NCBI RefSeq assembly: GCF_900102625.1
Contig: NZ_FMZC01000013.1
Coordinates: 89,865-153,864, forward strand
From: Paracidovorax valerianellae
GTDB taxonomy: Bacteria > Pseudomonadota > Gammaproteobacteria > Burkholderiales > Burkholderiaceae_C
Length of the DNA: 64,000 nucleotides
Direction: 5' to 3'
Shown here piece after piece: positions 9,632-17,963 of the stretch (positions within the stretch are counted from its first letter, which is position 1; each line of letters starts with the position of its first letter). The translations under genes and the position numbers were made by a program. The notes below the pieces were generated by a model. That model was not told the DNA's origin. It did not search any database and saw only the letters and a program-made list of their open reading frames with translations.

Positions 9632-10159
9632 TCAGTCCATGAACGCGGCAACGGCCGCGGCGGCCGGGTTGACGCCGGTTGGCCGCATGCGGCCCAGCGT
9701 TTCGCTGCCCACCAGGCCTTCGATCGCCACGAGGATGAGCATGCGGTCGTTCACGCTGCCCAGGCCCAGGATGAAGTCGGCGTCCACGTTGGAAGTCAGC
9801 TGGGGTGCGGGGCGGATCATCTCGGCGGTCAGCTCGACCACGTCGGAGACCGAATCCACCACCGCGCCCACGGTGTGCTGGCCGACGTTGAGCACGATCA
9901 CCACGGTGGAATGGTTGTACTCGGCGCTGTCGCAATGCAGCCTCAGGCGCAGATCCACGATGGGAATGATGATGCCGCGCAGATCGATCACGCCCTTGAT
10001 GAAGTCCGGCGCGCCCGCCAACCGCGTCGGCGGCTCATAAGAGCGGATCTCCTGCACCTGGAGGATGTCAATGCCGTACTCCTCGCCACCCAGGCGGAAG
10101 GAGAGAAATTCGCCGCCTTCGCTGATGGTGGCCGCGGTGGAGTGGGGTTGAGGAGCCAT
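9632..10159 (-). CDS. cheW: Chemotaxis adaptor CheW
   Basis: 175 aa. CheW couples chemoreceptors to the kinase CheA. Typical sequence runs FLSFRLGGEEYGIDILQVQEIRSYEPPTRLAGAPDFIKGVIDLRGIIIPIVDLR, then VVDSVSDVV and the C-terminal VDADFILGLGSVNDRMLILVAIEGL. No other che gene is present in the window. Directly upstream on the same strand is the last part of a chemoreceptor gene (10254-10335), so cheW may be the surviving end of an MCP-cheW pair. Confidence 0.93.
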   Translation of the reverse strand: MAPQPHSTAATISEGGEFLSFRLGGEEYGIDILQVQEIRSYEPPTRLAGAPDFIKGVIDLRGIIIPIVDLRLRLHCDSAEYNHSTVVIVLNVGQHTVGAVVDSVSDVVELTAEMIRPAPQLTSNVDADFILGLGSVNDRMLILVAIEGLVGSETLGRMRPTGVNPAAAAVAAFMD

Positions 10160-10253
10160 GGTGTCGCTCTTGCAAAAGGGTCAGGGGGGAGAGGGCCCGG
10201 AGTTGCCGCGAGGGCGGCCACGCCGGGGAAGGGTCAGAAAGGGGTGCGATGGG

Positions 10254-10335
10254 TCAGAAGTTCTGCCAGTCGTCTTCGTTGCTGCTGCCGACCAGGGCCT
10301 TCGACGGCTGGCTCCGGCTGGGCGCTGGCATCTGA
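10254..10335 (-). pseudogene. C-terminal remnant of a methyl-accepting chemotaxis protein gene
   Basis: Reading the minus strand into a stop at 10254-10256 gives a tail ending SKALVGSSNEDDWQNF. An Ala/Pro/Ser-rich linker ending in an acidic xxW-x-x-F pentapeptide (here DWQNF, compare NWETF of Tsr) is the CheR/CheB-binding tail of chemoreceptors. No signalling domain precedes it: upstream codons lie in AT-rich, unrelated sequence. It sits 95 bp before cheW on the same strand. I infer a receptor gene whose body was deleted or replaced with a junction near 10335. Confidence 0.6.
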
Positions 10336-10527
10336 CTGGGGGCTAAAATGCAACATTTCGTAAAAATGATAAATTTGAAACCATTGGATGGGTATCTAAA
10401 AATGCGTTCGTTATTCACTTTCCGATGGGTGGAAATGGAAATGGGCAGGATGCTGCGCTCTGGTGGTGAGTTATTTGATAAATATGATTGCCGTTTGAAC
10501 CCGAGGGCCACGAGCGCTTCCCCAATG
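10336..10527. other. AT-rich segment without recognisable gene
   Basis: About 190 bp, clearly AT-richer than the flanks, between the chemoreceptor remnant and the pectate-lyase terminator. A 68-codon plus-strand frame here has no family resemblance or good ribosome site. It may be inserted DNA. Confidence 0.4.
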
Positions 10528-10576
10528 AAAAGCAGCCTGCCGGTCCAGGAATAGGCTTCCTGAACCGGCAGGCTGC
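10528..10576 (-). terminator. Intrinsic terminator of the pectate lyase gene
   Basis: Inverted repeat with 19-nt arms (10532-10550 and 10558-10576, one G-T pair) around a 7-nt loop. On the minus strand it is followed directly by TTTT and lies about 58 bp past the pectate lyase stop. Confidence 0.85.
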
Positions 10577-10633
10577 AATGGTGGCTACAGCGGATTGGCG
10601 CTGAGCCGAAAAAACATCAGCCGCCGCGCTGCA

Positions 10634-12406
10634 TCACGCTTGCGGGGCCACGTAGGCGATGAGCCGGCCCATGCGGCGGATCCATTCCGAGGTGACGATG
10701 AACTGCGGCTTGTCCCGCTTCACGTAGGGCGCGACCTCGGGTGGCGCGTCGGCCGGGTAGGGCGACGTGTCGTAGGCATCGCCCACATGCTTGCTGCGGT
10801 ACGCCGTACCGGTATAGGCGGCTGCGGGGCCGTCGCCCTGGTAGGGGTTGACGATCTCGGGGACCGGCGAGGTCCAGTAACCTTTGCTGCCCAACTCGTC
10901 CACCAGCGTGCGGGCCTCGGCGTCGGGCACGTTCGGCGTGGGCATCGCGGCGCCCGTGAAAAGGTCCGGGAAGTCCACCTCGCGGATCGAAAAATAGCGC
11001 GGCAGCGAGCGCCCCGCCGTGCCCGATTTGAGCGGCGAGCGCGCCGCCATGTCGGCCACGGCCGCATCGGTCATCGAGGAGAGCTTCTGGTAGGTGGACT
11101 CCAGCCCTGCGATGTCGATGGCGCGGCCCGCCGAGTAGTGGCTCACCGTGTTGGCCCAGTCCTTGTCGGCGTAGTAGCCGCCGTTGTGGATGTTGGAGCC
11201 GTAGCGGTGCACGTACAGCGGCGCGTTCGTGCCCAGTTCGACGAACGTGGGATGCGTGCGCCCGCCGCCCAGCAGCGCGTTGCCGGCGATGGCGGCGGCG
11301 GGCAGGGGGCAGGTCTTGAGCCACGCGATGGCCTCGGGAATGCGCGCCAGGTAGCGGCGGTCGCCCGTGAGCTGAAAGTAGTTGAACAGCTGGCGGATAT
11401 TGGTCTGCGTGGTGTGTGTGGCCAGCGAGCGGGGCTCGTAACTGCGTGCGCCTGCCGGCGCGCCCGCAGGGCGCCCGTCCTTGGGGCGCGAAAGGTGCTG
11501 CAGGCTCCATCCCGCCTGCGGGCCGGTCTGCTGCATGAGGCGCATGCACTCCATGGCGCGGGCGATGGGGCCCAGCAGGCGCGTTTCGCCCAGCGCCATC
11601 ACGCACATCGTGAGGAACTTGATGTTCTCGCCCATCACGTCGTCGTTGAAGGTCACGTGCAGGGTGTAGTCGCCGTCTTCCATGCCGGAGTGCGCCCCTG
11701 CGGGCACCTGCTCGGGATGGGGCGACGGCATGCTGGAGACCGAGCCGGGGAAGTGGGGAAACCGCTGCGGCCAGCCGCCATTCGCCACGCCGTACTCGGG
11801 GCCGAACTGAGCGTTGAGCACGAAGTCGATGGCCTTTTGCAAGGGCGCGAGAAAGCGCACGTCGCGCTTCTCGACATACATGCGCAGGAGCAGTTGCGAA
11901 GCCACCGCCGTGCCCGCATCGTCGAACGTGGCGTTGCCGTAGTAGTGCTGGAACTCTTCGAGCCGCCAGCCGTTCTTGCCGATGGTGTCGTACCACTTTT
12001 TGAGCGATTCCTCGCCCGCGAAGTCGTGGATGTAGTTCCATCCGCCCGAGGCGTGCTGCGCCGCGATGATGGCCAGCGTGGTGCGCTCGGCAGCCTGGTA
12101 GAAGCGGTCGTCGCCGGTGGCGTGGTAGGCGTCCAGGTACACGTGGCCGACCGAGGGCGTGCCGGGCGGCTGGATCCAGCACATGGTGCGATAGGCCTCC
12201 ATCTCGCCGAAGGTCTGCTTCAGGTCGGGCGAATACGACCACACATAGCCGCCGCGGTAGGACACCACTTCGTCCATGTAGTCGGCGGCGCGGCGCAGCG
12301 CGGTGGCCGCTTCGCCCTGCGGGCCGGAAGCGCCCCCCGAGCCGCCCCCGCAAGCGGTGAGCCATAGCGGTGCCAGCGCGGTCAGCGCGAAATCTCTGCG
12401 TTTCAT
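10634..12406 (-). CDS. Pectate lyase (PL10/pectic acid lyase-like) lipoprotein
   Basis: 590 aa. The start ATG (12404-12406) follows GAGGAGACATTC and gives MKRRDFALTALAPLWLTAC: a Tat-like RR start and a lipobox LTAC with Cys19, then a Gly-rich spacer. The body is alpha-helical. It includes GGWPQRFP (residues 210-217) and HVTFNDDVMGENIKFL, which match the GGWPQ...ITFND.A signature of PF09492 polysaccharide lyases that cleave polygalacturonate by beta-elimination. It would act in the periplasm or at the outer surface, in line with a plant-associated lifestyle. It has its own terminator, and a LacI-type palindrome lies 230 bp upstream. Confidence 0.75.
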   Translation of the reverse strand: MKRRDFALTALAPLWLTACGGGSGGASGPQGEAATALRRAADYMDEVVSYRGGYVWSYSPDLKQTFGEMEAYRTMCWIQPPGTPSVGHVYLDAYHATGDDRFYQAAERTTLAIIAAQHASGGWNYIHDFAGEESLKKWYDTIGKNGWRLEEFQHYYGNATFDDAGTAVASQLLLRMYVEKRDVRFLAPLQKAIDFVLNAQFGPEYGVANGGWPQRFPHFPGSVSSMPSPHPEQVPAGAHSGMEDGDYTLHVTFNDDVMGENIKFLTMCVMALGETRLLGPIARAMECMRLMQQTGPQAGWSLQHLSRPKDGRPAGAPAGARSYEPRSLATHTTQTNIRQLFNYFQLTGDRRYLARIPEAIAWLKTCPLPAAAIAGNALLGGGRTHPTFVELGTNAPLYVHRYGSNIHNGGYYADKDWANTVSHYSAGRAIDIAGLESTYQKLSSMTDAAVADMAARSPLKSGTAGRSLPRYFSIREVDFPDLFTGAAMPTPNVPDAEARTLVDELGSKGYWTSPVPEIVNPYQGDGPAAAYTGTAYRSKHVGDAYDTSPYPADAPPEVAPYVKRDKPQFIVTSEWIRRMGRLIAYVAPQA

Positions 12407-12636
12407 GAATGTCTCCTCTGTCTCCGGTGCAAGGAATGCACGCGCCGTCGGCGCGGCGGTTGCAGCCTGGGGTGTCCCGGCTGTCTTGGTGTGCAGATCG
12501 TCTTGAATGACGTCGTACAACTTGCGGCGATTGTGGAAAGGAGTGCGAAAAGGGGCGATCCGCGTTTACCCCAAGGGCGGGAGGTTTTGGATGCCGTCAG
12601 CGACTGGTAAGGCGCTTCGAGTTAGTGTTTACTTAG

Positions 12637-12652
12637 GCGCAAACGATTGCGC
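12637..12652. promoter_or_regulatory. LacI-family-type operator upstream of the pectate lyase
   Basis: A perfect palindrome GCGCAA-ACGA-TTGCGC with a central CG, the architecture of LacI/GalR/PurR operators (the E. coli PurR site reads ACGCAAACGTTTGCGT). It lies in the 374-bp spacer between thiL and the pectate lyase. No LacI-type regulator gene is in the window. The rest of this spacer (12407-12780) holds no gene I can support. Confidence 0.5.
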
Positions 12653-12780
12653 ATACGGCAACAGCACGCAACGGCATGAAGTTGTAAAACGGCTTTTGGT
12701 GGCATTTCGTCACAAAGTCATCCGACATCAAACGACTTTGACGCACCAGTCTGTCTCGGAAGTGATTGCGCAGGCTTGGT

Positions 12781-13755
12781 TCAGCGGAAGTGGTCGTACG
12801 ACAAGTGGCTGGCAGGAACGGCCTCACCCATGGCGTCCACCAGACGCAGGCCCTGCTCGGCTTCGATGGTGCCGATGCGCGTGACAGGCGTGGCCGTGGC
12901 CCGGCCCGCCGCCTCCACCGCGCCGCGCTGGCCGGGCGGGGCGGTGAACAGCAATTCGTAGTCGTCGCCGCCAGACAATGTGCAGCGCAGCAGGGTTTCG
13001 GTATCGAAAATGGGCTTTGCCGCCGTATCCACTGCCTGTAATGCTATTAATTTGATAGCAATCGATGTGTCGATACGCGCACCCACGCCGGACGCTGCGA
13101 GGATGTGTTCCAGGTCGCCTGCCAGCCCATCGCTCACGTCGATGGCGCTGTGCGCCACCCCGCGCAAGGCCTGGCCCAGCGCGACGCGCGGCGTGGGCCG
13201 CTCCAACCGCTCGCGCGCCTGCGCCAGCAGCGGTGCCGCCAGTGCGCGCTCGCCGCGCAGCGCCTCCAATGCCAGCCGCGCATCGCCCAAGGTGCCGCTC
13301 ACCCACAGGTCATCGCCTGCCCGGGCGCCGCTGCGCAGCAGGGCTTGGCCTGCAGGCACCTCGCCGAACACGGTGATGCAGAGGTTGAGCGGCCCGCCCG
13401 TGGTGTCGCCGCCCACGAGTTCGCACCCGTGTGCATCGGCCAGCGCCAGCAACCCGCGCGAAAAGCGCTCCAGCCAGGCGCTGTCGGCTCGGGGCAGCGA
13501 CAGGGCGAGCGTGAACGCCAGGGGTCGCGCGCCGCAGGCCGCCAGATCGCTCAGATTGACCGCCAAGGCCTTGTGGCCCAGCGCCTCGGGATCGACATCG
13601 GCAAAGAAATGGCGGCCCTCCACCAGCATGTCGCTGGACACGGCCAGATGCATGCCAGGCGCGGGCGCCAGCAGTGCGCAGTCATCGCCGACGCCCAGTG
13701 CGGCGCGGTGCACGGGGCGCTGAAAGAAGCGCCGGATCAGATCGAATTCACCCAT
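12781..13755 (-). CDS. thiL: Thiamine-monophosphate kinase
   Basis: 324 aa. ThiL phosphorylates thiamine monophosphate to thiamine pyrophosphate, the last step of cofactor synthesis. Family motifs are the start GEFDLIRRFF, GVGDDCALLAP, the SDMLVEGRHFF block, GHKALAVNLSDLAACGA, ELVGGDTTGGP, and AIDVSDGLAGDLEHI. The residues SIAIKLIALQAVD (around 13042-13062) are encoded by a palindromic piece of the interspersed element, an insertion-tolerant loop. It is a single gene with an ATG start. Confidence 0.95.
   Translation of the reverse strand: MGEFDLIRRFFQRPVHRAALGVGDDCALLAPAPGMHLAVSSDMLVEGRHFFADVDPEALGHKALAVNLSDLAACGARPLAFTLALSLPRADSAWLERFSRGLLALADAHGCELVGGDTTGGPLNLCITVFGEVPAGQALLRSGARAGDDLWVSGTLGDARLALEALRGERALAAPLLAQARERLERPTPRVALGQALRGVAHSAIDVSDGLAGDLEHILAASGVGARIDTSIAIKLIALQAVDTAAKPIFDTETLLRCTLSGGDDYELLFTAPPGQRGAVEAAGRATATPVTRIGTIEAEQGLRLVDAMGEAVPASHLSYDHFR
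13042..13062. repeat. Partial interspersed element (palindromic half) inside thiL
   Basis: TGCTAT-TAATTTG-ATAGCA, the same half-palindrome that ends the 44-bp elements at 34884-34927 and elsewhere. The GCGCAATA...CTAGGGAG half is absent. Confidence 0.5.
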
Positions 13756-13850
13756 GGCGGGAGCATACGACCCCGGAAATACCGTGATCGATCTAGCGCA
13801 AAGTCAGTGGTTTCAGAAGTGCTTTTTTACAACCGCTAGGAATATTGACT

Positions 13851-13879
13851 TGCGCTTAAATGAATGCGGGAAATATAAT
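13851..13879 (+). promoter_or_regulatory. Sigma-70-type promoter with long leader
   Basis: TTGCGC (13851-13856), a 17-bp spacer and a perfect TATAAT (13874-13879). Transcription would begin near 13886, leaving about 200 nt of untranslated leader before the 69-aa gene. The leader contains a repeated GCAGTCAC. Apart from this promoter and leader, 13756-14088 holds no gene I can support. Confidence 0.6.
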
Positions 13880-14088
13880 AGGCACTGTTGCAGTCACGGC
13901 GCCTGACTCGTGCAGTCACCGCAACACCGGCAGGAAGGATTCCAACCCATCCCACACCGGCCGCCTTTCGCGACCTTTGTCGCCCCGCTTGGTCTGTTGA
14001 GCTGCAGCCAACCGAGTCTTTAGATGCTCACGCAGGCCTTTCAAGCCCGCGATCCTGAATGAACTAGATTTCCATCACCGCTATCCCC

Positions 14089-14298
14089 ATGGGCAAGTAC
14101 GTCGTCTCGCCCTCGACACATCCGACCGACTGTGGCGGCTTTCGCGCCTCCTTCTCGGTCCATCGTTCCCAGGGTAACGGCAGCTACTGCCGCGTATTCC
14201 GTTTCGACAAAGCCTTCGCATCGCGCGAAGCCGCCCGGCTCTTCGCCATCACCCAGGGCTGGCTGCAAACCTGCATGCCGCATCCTCCCGCGTGCTGA
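14089..14298 (+). CDS. Small conserved hypothetical protein (69 aa)
   Basis: MGKYVVSPSTHPTDCGGFRASFSVHR..., followed by VFRFDKAFASREAARLFAITQGWLQTC. I recall similar short proteins in other beta-proteobacteria, but no domain name. It lies between a strong promoter and an RNA-binding protein gene on the same strand, so the two may share a transcript. The start codon lacks a clear Shine-Dalgarno sequence. Confidence 0.6.
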   Translation: MGKYVVSPSTHPTDCGGFRASFSVHRSQGNGSYCRVFRFDKAFASREAARLFAITQGWLQTCMPHPPAC

Positions 14299-14413
14299 TG
14301 GTCTGCTGCCGCAGATTGCATCCACCTGTGCCCCGTGCCGCGGACTTGTCGTCTGCGCATCCTGTCTTCCAACGCGCCGTCCGTTGCGCACCTTCCTTCA
14401 GAAAGGCTCTTCC

Positions 14414-14764
14414 ATGAGCACCAAAATCTACGTGGGCAACCTGCCTTATTCCGTGACCGATGCCATCTTGCAAAGCAACTTCGCCGAATTCGGCGGCGTC
14501 TCTTCGGCCAAGGTCATGATGGACCGTGAAACCGGTCGTTCCAAGGGCTTCGGCTTCGTGGAAATGGCATCGGCCGAAGTCGCCCAGGCCGCCATTACCG
14601 CCCTGCACGGCATGTCCGTCGATGGCCGCTCCATCGTCGTGAACCTGGCCCGTCCTCGCGAAGAGGGTGGTGGTTCGGGTGGCTACAGTCCCGCCGGCTA
14701 CACGGCCAACAAGCGCTCGGATGTGGGCTACGGCACCGGCGGCTACGGCGGCGGCCGCTACTGA
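14414..14764 (+). CDS. RRM-type glycine-rich RNA-binding protein
   Basis: 116 aa. One RNA recognition motif spans residues 1-80, with RNP2 (KIYVGNLPY) and RNP1 (KGFGFVEM). A Gly/Tyr-rich tail ending GGYGGGRY follows. Such proteins act as cold-inducible RNA chaperones in cyanobacteria and beta-proteobacteria; that role is inferred here. A start at 14414 follows AGAAAGG. A bidirectional terminator follows. Confidence 0.92.
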   Translation: MSTKIYVGNLPYSVTDAILQSNFAEFGGVSSAKVMMDRETGRSKGFGFVEMASAEVAQAAITALHGMSVDGRSIVVNLARPREEGGGSGGYSPAGYTANKRSDVGYGTGGYGGGRY

Positions 14765-14790
14765 GCGACCGAGCCCCATCGGCTCCATGA

Positions 14791-14820
14791 AAAACCGGCT
14801 CTTCGGAGCCGGTTTTTTTT
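14791..14820. terminator. Bidirectional intrinsic terminator
   Basis: AAAACCGGCTC-TTCG-GAGCCGGTTTTTTTT: a GC stem with a TTCG loop and T-tracts on both strands, between the convergent RRM gene and macrodomain gene. Confidence 0.95.
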
Positions 14821-14851
14821 CGTCCTGCAACCCTGTGGCTGCGCGTCAGGG

Positions 14852-15370
14852 CTAGCGTTCGCGCTCTCCGAGGGCTTGCCGGTAAACGGACAGGTCGTCT
14901 TCTGAAAAGCAGCAGAAGGTCACCGCTTCGATGCCGCGCACCTGTGCCAGCGTTGCGCGGACCGTGTCGATGGCCACGTGAGCCGCCGGTTCGATCGGAT
15001 AGCCATAGATGCCGGTGCTGATGCAGGGGAACGCCACCGTCCTGGCGCCCAGTTCGCTCGCCAGCAGCAGTGACTTGCGGTAGCAGGAGGCGAGCAGGTC
15101 CGCTTCGCCGTTCGCTCCTCCGCGCCACACGGGGCCGACGGTGTGGATGACGTGCGAAGCGGGCAGCCGATAGCCTTTGGTGGCCTTGGCGTCGCCTACC
15201 TTGCATCCGCCCAGCAGACGGCATTCATGAAGCAATTCGGGTCCGGCAGCGCGGTGGATCGCCCCGTCCACGCCGCCACCCCCGAGCAGCGATGAATTCG
15301 CCGCGTTCACGATGGCATCCACCGCCAGTTGGGTGATGTCGGCGCGAAGGGCATGAAGGGCGTGGAGCAT
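14852..15370 (-). CDS. Macrodomain protein (O-acetyl-ADP-ribose deacetylase-like)
   Basis: 172 aa, a single macro domain. ADP-ribose-binding motifs are [26 protein letters not shown] near the N-terminus and [19 protein letters not shown] sequence ([18 protein letters not shown]) near residue 125. Family members (YmdB, MacroD type) hydrolyse O-acetyl-ADP-ribose or remove mono-ADP-ribose from proteins. I use the ATG at 15368-15370; an upstream TTG would add three residues. Its terminator is shared with the RRM gene. Confidence 0.92.
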   Translation of the reverse strand: MLHALHALRADITQLAVDAIVNAANSSLLGGGGVDGAIHRAAGPELLHECRLLGGCKVGDAKATKGYRLPASHVIHTVGPVWRGGANGEADLLASCYRKSLLLASELGARTVAFPCISTGIYGYPIEPAAHVAIDTVRATLAQVRGIEAVTFCCFSEDDLSVYRQALGERER

Positions 15371-15409
15371 GACCGTCAACCCATCAAGGCGCGTTGCCGC
15401 TTTCCAGGG

Positions 15410-16534
15410 CTACGACACCGCGCCCCGAAAGCGCTGTGCCGCCTGCCGGCTCACTTCGCCGAGCAGTTGCTCGTTGCGCTGCCGCTCGCGCAGCCAGCGC
15501 GCGTCGTTCTGGCCCGCGTCGGCTTCGCTGCGCAGCATGTGCAGGGCGCCCGAGGCCCCCGTGACGCCGGCGTGGCGAGCGATGTGGTCGATCGTCTGCA
15601 GGATGTGGTCGCGCAGCGGCATGTGGTTGCCGGTGGCCGGGTCCACGTAGACCGCATCCATTCCGAAACGGCAGGCCTGGAAGCGGTTGTACGTGTACAC
15701 GAGGTAGTCGTCCTCGGTCGGCATGAAGGGCTGCTCGGCCAAGAACCAGGCGCCCAGCGACTGCACGAAGCCCGCCAGCGCGGCGGCGCGCTCCACGGTG
15801 AGCGGCGTGTCGAACACGCGAATCTCAATCGTGCCGAACTCGGGCTTGGGGCGAATGTCCCAATAGAAGTCCTTCATGCTCTTGACCACGCCGGTGCGCG
15901 TCATCTTGTCGAAGTAGTGCTCGAAGTCGGTCCAGGTCAGCGCCATGGGCGCGCGGCCCGACAGCGGGAACGCGAACACGGAATTGAGCCGCGCCGAGTC
16001 GAAAGCCGTGTCCTGCCCCTGCACGTAAGGGCTGGAGGCCGACAGCGCGATGAAGTGCGGGATGTAGCGCGACATGCGGTGCAGCATCAGCAGCGCTGAA
16101 TCGGCGTCAGGGCATCCGATGTGCACGTGCTGCCCGAAGATCGTGAACTGCTTGGACAGGTAGCCATACAGCTCCGACAGCTCGCGAAAGCGCGGCTTGT
16201 CGTAGATGCGCCGCTCGTGCCATTGCTGGAACGGGTGCGTGCCGCCGCCGGCCACGGCGATGTTGAGCTTGTCCGCGCTCTTGACCAGCGCATCGCGGAT
16301 CTGCGTGAGCTGGCCGAGCACTTCGCTGCTGCTGTGGCACACGCCGGTGGAGATCTCGATCATGCTGTTCGTCATCTCGGGCACGACGCTGCCGGGCAGC
16401 GGCGTCTTGTGCATGAGGCGGAGCATGTCTTCGGCGTAGGGCGCCAGGTCGTAGTCGTGCGTGTTGACGAGCTGCAGTTCCAGCTCGACGCCCAGCGTCA
16501 GCGGCTCGGAATGGTGGAAGGCTTCAAGACTCAC
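15410..16534 (-). CDS. YbdK-type carboxylate-amine ligase (GCS2 family)
   Basis: 374 aa. It belongs to the glutamate-cysteine ligase 2 family: [12 protein letters not shown] near the N-terminus, [25 protein letters not shown], and [11 protein letters not shown], which supply ATP/Mg and substrate contacts. E. coli YbdK has weak gamma-glutamylcysteine ligase activity; the physiological substrate is unknown. GTG start at 16532-16534 with GGAGA upstream. It overlaps the end of the antiporter gene by 11 bp, so the two form an operon. Confidence 0.88.
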   Translation of the reverse strand: MSLEAFHHSEPLTLGVELELQLVNTHDYDLAPYAEDMLRLMHKTPLPGSVVPEMTNSMIEISTGVCHSSSEVLGQLTQIRDALVKSADKLNIAVAGGGTHPFQQWHERRIYDKPRFRELSELYGYLSKQFTIFGQHVHIGCPDADSALLMLHRMSRYIPHFIALSASSPYVQGQDTAFDSARLNSVFAFPLSGRAPMALTWTDFEHYFDKMTRTGVVKSMKDFYWDIRPKPEFGTIEIRVFDTPLTVERAAALAGFVQSLGAWFLAEQPFMPTEDDYLVYTYNRFQACRFGMDAVYVDPATGNHMPLRDHILQTIDHIARHAGVTGASGALHMLRSEADAGQNDARWLRERQRNEQLLGEVSRQAAQRFRGAVS

Positions 16535-17783
16535 GGCTGTTGTCTCCGTTGCCGGCGCGCGAGAGCGGCGCCCAGGGTTTCGAACTTTCGCCCGCGCGGT
16601 AGATGGCCACGGTGGCGATCACGGCCCCCAGCACTTCCATGAGCAGGATGGCCGGCAGCGCCACGCGGGCGATCAGCTGGCCGGTGGAGGCCGAGGCCAC
16701 CACGAATTGCGAAGCGATGAGCAGCGCGATCGACGACATCGGCGTCATCGCGCAGCCCACCCAAAGGGCCTGGCGCCAGCTGGCGCCGCTGCCCACATTG
16801 CCCACCGCCACGCCGACGGCCTTGGCTGCCAGGCGCACCACGATCAGCGCCAGCACCACGCCGGCCACCGGGCCGCTCCAGTCGGCCTGCGCCGCCACGG
16901 TGGAGACGAGCACGAACATCAGCATGGTCAGCAGCGAGGACGCCGTGCCCATCTGGCGGGGCCAGGCCCAGGGGCGTGGATTGAGTTGCTTGAGCAGCAT
17001 GCCGGCCAGCAGCGCGGCCAACGGCGCGGAGCCGCCCATGTGCGCCGCCACGGCCGTGCCGGCAGCGATGAGGGTGAGCAGCAGGAAAGAGGTGTTCTCG
17101 CTCGTGGGGCTCATGAAGCGCAGCGCCATGCGCAGTACCAGCGCCAGCACGGCGCCCACGATGACCGAGACGCCCAGCACCACCATCACGGGGTACATGG
17201 TGTCCATGATGCGCGCGACCGGGCGGTTGATGAGCTCCGCCGTGGCGCTGCCCAGCGTCAGGGCATACAGCGTGGACAACGTGGCCAGCACCATGGCGCG
17301 GTCGGTCACGGGGCCTGCGGCGCGCGTGTCGGCGATCACGCGGCTCAGCACCGCGGGCGATGCCGCCAGGGCCACCAGCGCCAGCGGGCCGGCGGCGCGC
17401 TGGGGCACGTCCAGCCATATCAGCACGTAGTACACGGCGAAATAGGTCAGCGCCGATTCAGCGATGCTCTGCACCAGCACCATGGGGTTGTGCCGGAACC
17501 AGCGCAGTGGAATGCGCCCGCCCGCCTCGAACAGCACCAGCGCGATGCCCAGCTCCAGCAAGAACAGGCTGATGCCTTGCAGCGGCCAGACGGCGCCGGT
17601 AAAGCCCAGCAAGCCGGCGATGGTGCCGACCAGTGTGTAGCCCACCACTTTGGGCAGGCCGATGTGGCGTTGGAAAAGGTAGCCCGAAATCGCGGCCACT
17701 GCGAGCAGCAGCGACCATTGCACCGTGGGCAACCCGGCCGAAGGGCGCAACCATTGCGCCCAGAAGCTCAGGATTTCATCCAT
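16524..17783 (-). CDS. CPA2-type cation:proton antiporter
   Basis: 419 aa, about twelve hydrophobic segments without a C-terminal TrkA domain. [35 protein letters not shown] and [15 protein letters not shown] match KefB/NapA-type exchangers. It would exchange Na+ or K+ for protons across the inner membrane. It is translated before, and overlaps, the YbdK-type gene; the pairing might hint at a thiol-linked stress role as in Kef systems, but this is inference. Confidence 0.88.
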   Translation of the reverse strand: MDEILSFWAQWLRPSAGLPTVQWSLLLAVAAISGYLFQRHIGLPKVVGYTLVGTIAGLLGFTGAVWPLQGISLFLLELGIALVLFEAGGRIPLRWFRHNPMVLVQSIAESALTYFAVYYVLIWLDVPQRAAGPLALVALAASPAVLSRVIADTRAAGPVTDRAMVLATLSTLYALTLGSATAELINRPVARIMDTMYPVMVVLGVSVIVGAVLALVLRMALRFMSPTSENTSFLLLTLIAAGTAVAAHMGGSAPLAALLAGMLLKQLNPRPWAWPRQMGTASSLLTMLMFVLVSTVAAQADWSGPVAGVVLALIVVRLAAKAVGVAVGNVGSGASWRQALWVGCAMTPMSSIALLIASQFVVASASTGQLIARVALPAILLMEVLGAVIATVAIYRAGESSKPWAPLSRAGNGDNSRES

Positions 17784-17963
17784 TCTTTATCAGTCCTCTT
17801 CGCGCAGGCGCAGGGCCTGCAGGGTTGGGTCGGCCTTCGCGAAGCCCCCTCGGCGCGCAGCGGCCCGACCCTGGGGTCGCCCGAATTTACCCGCTGAGCC
17901 ATACCCCTACTGTAGGACGGAGGCCCCCCTTCGGCCGGCCTGAAAATGCCGGTCCGGCAGGGC

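Noticed and set aside
10348..10554. 68-codon plus-strand frame in the AT-rich segment
   Set aside because: No ribosome site or family resemblance, and it runs into the pectate-lyase terminator.
12545..12549. PIP box in front of the pectate lyase
   Set aside because: Only one half-site (GCGAA on plus) without a partner 15 bp away.
12507..12884. 125-codon plus-strand frame upstream of thiL
   Set aside because: Overlaps the 3' end of thiL antisense and has no recognisable domain.
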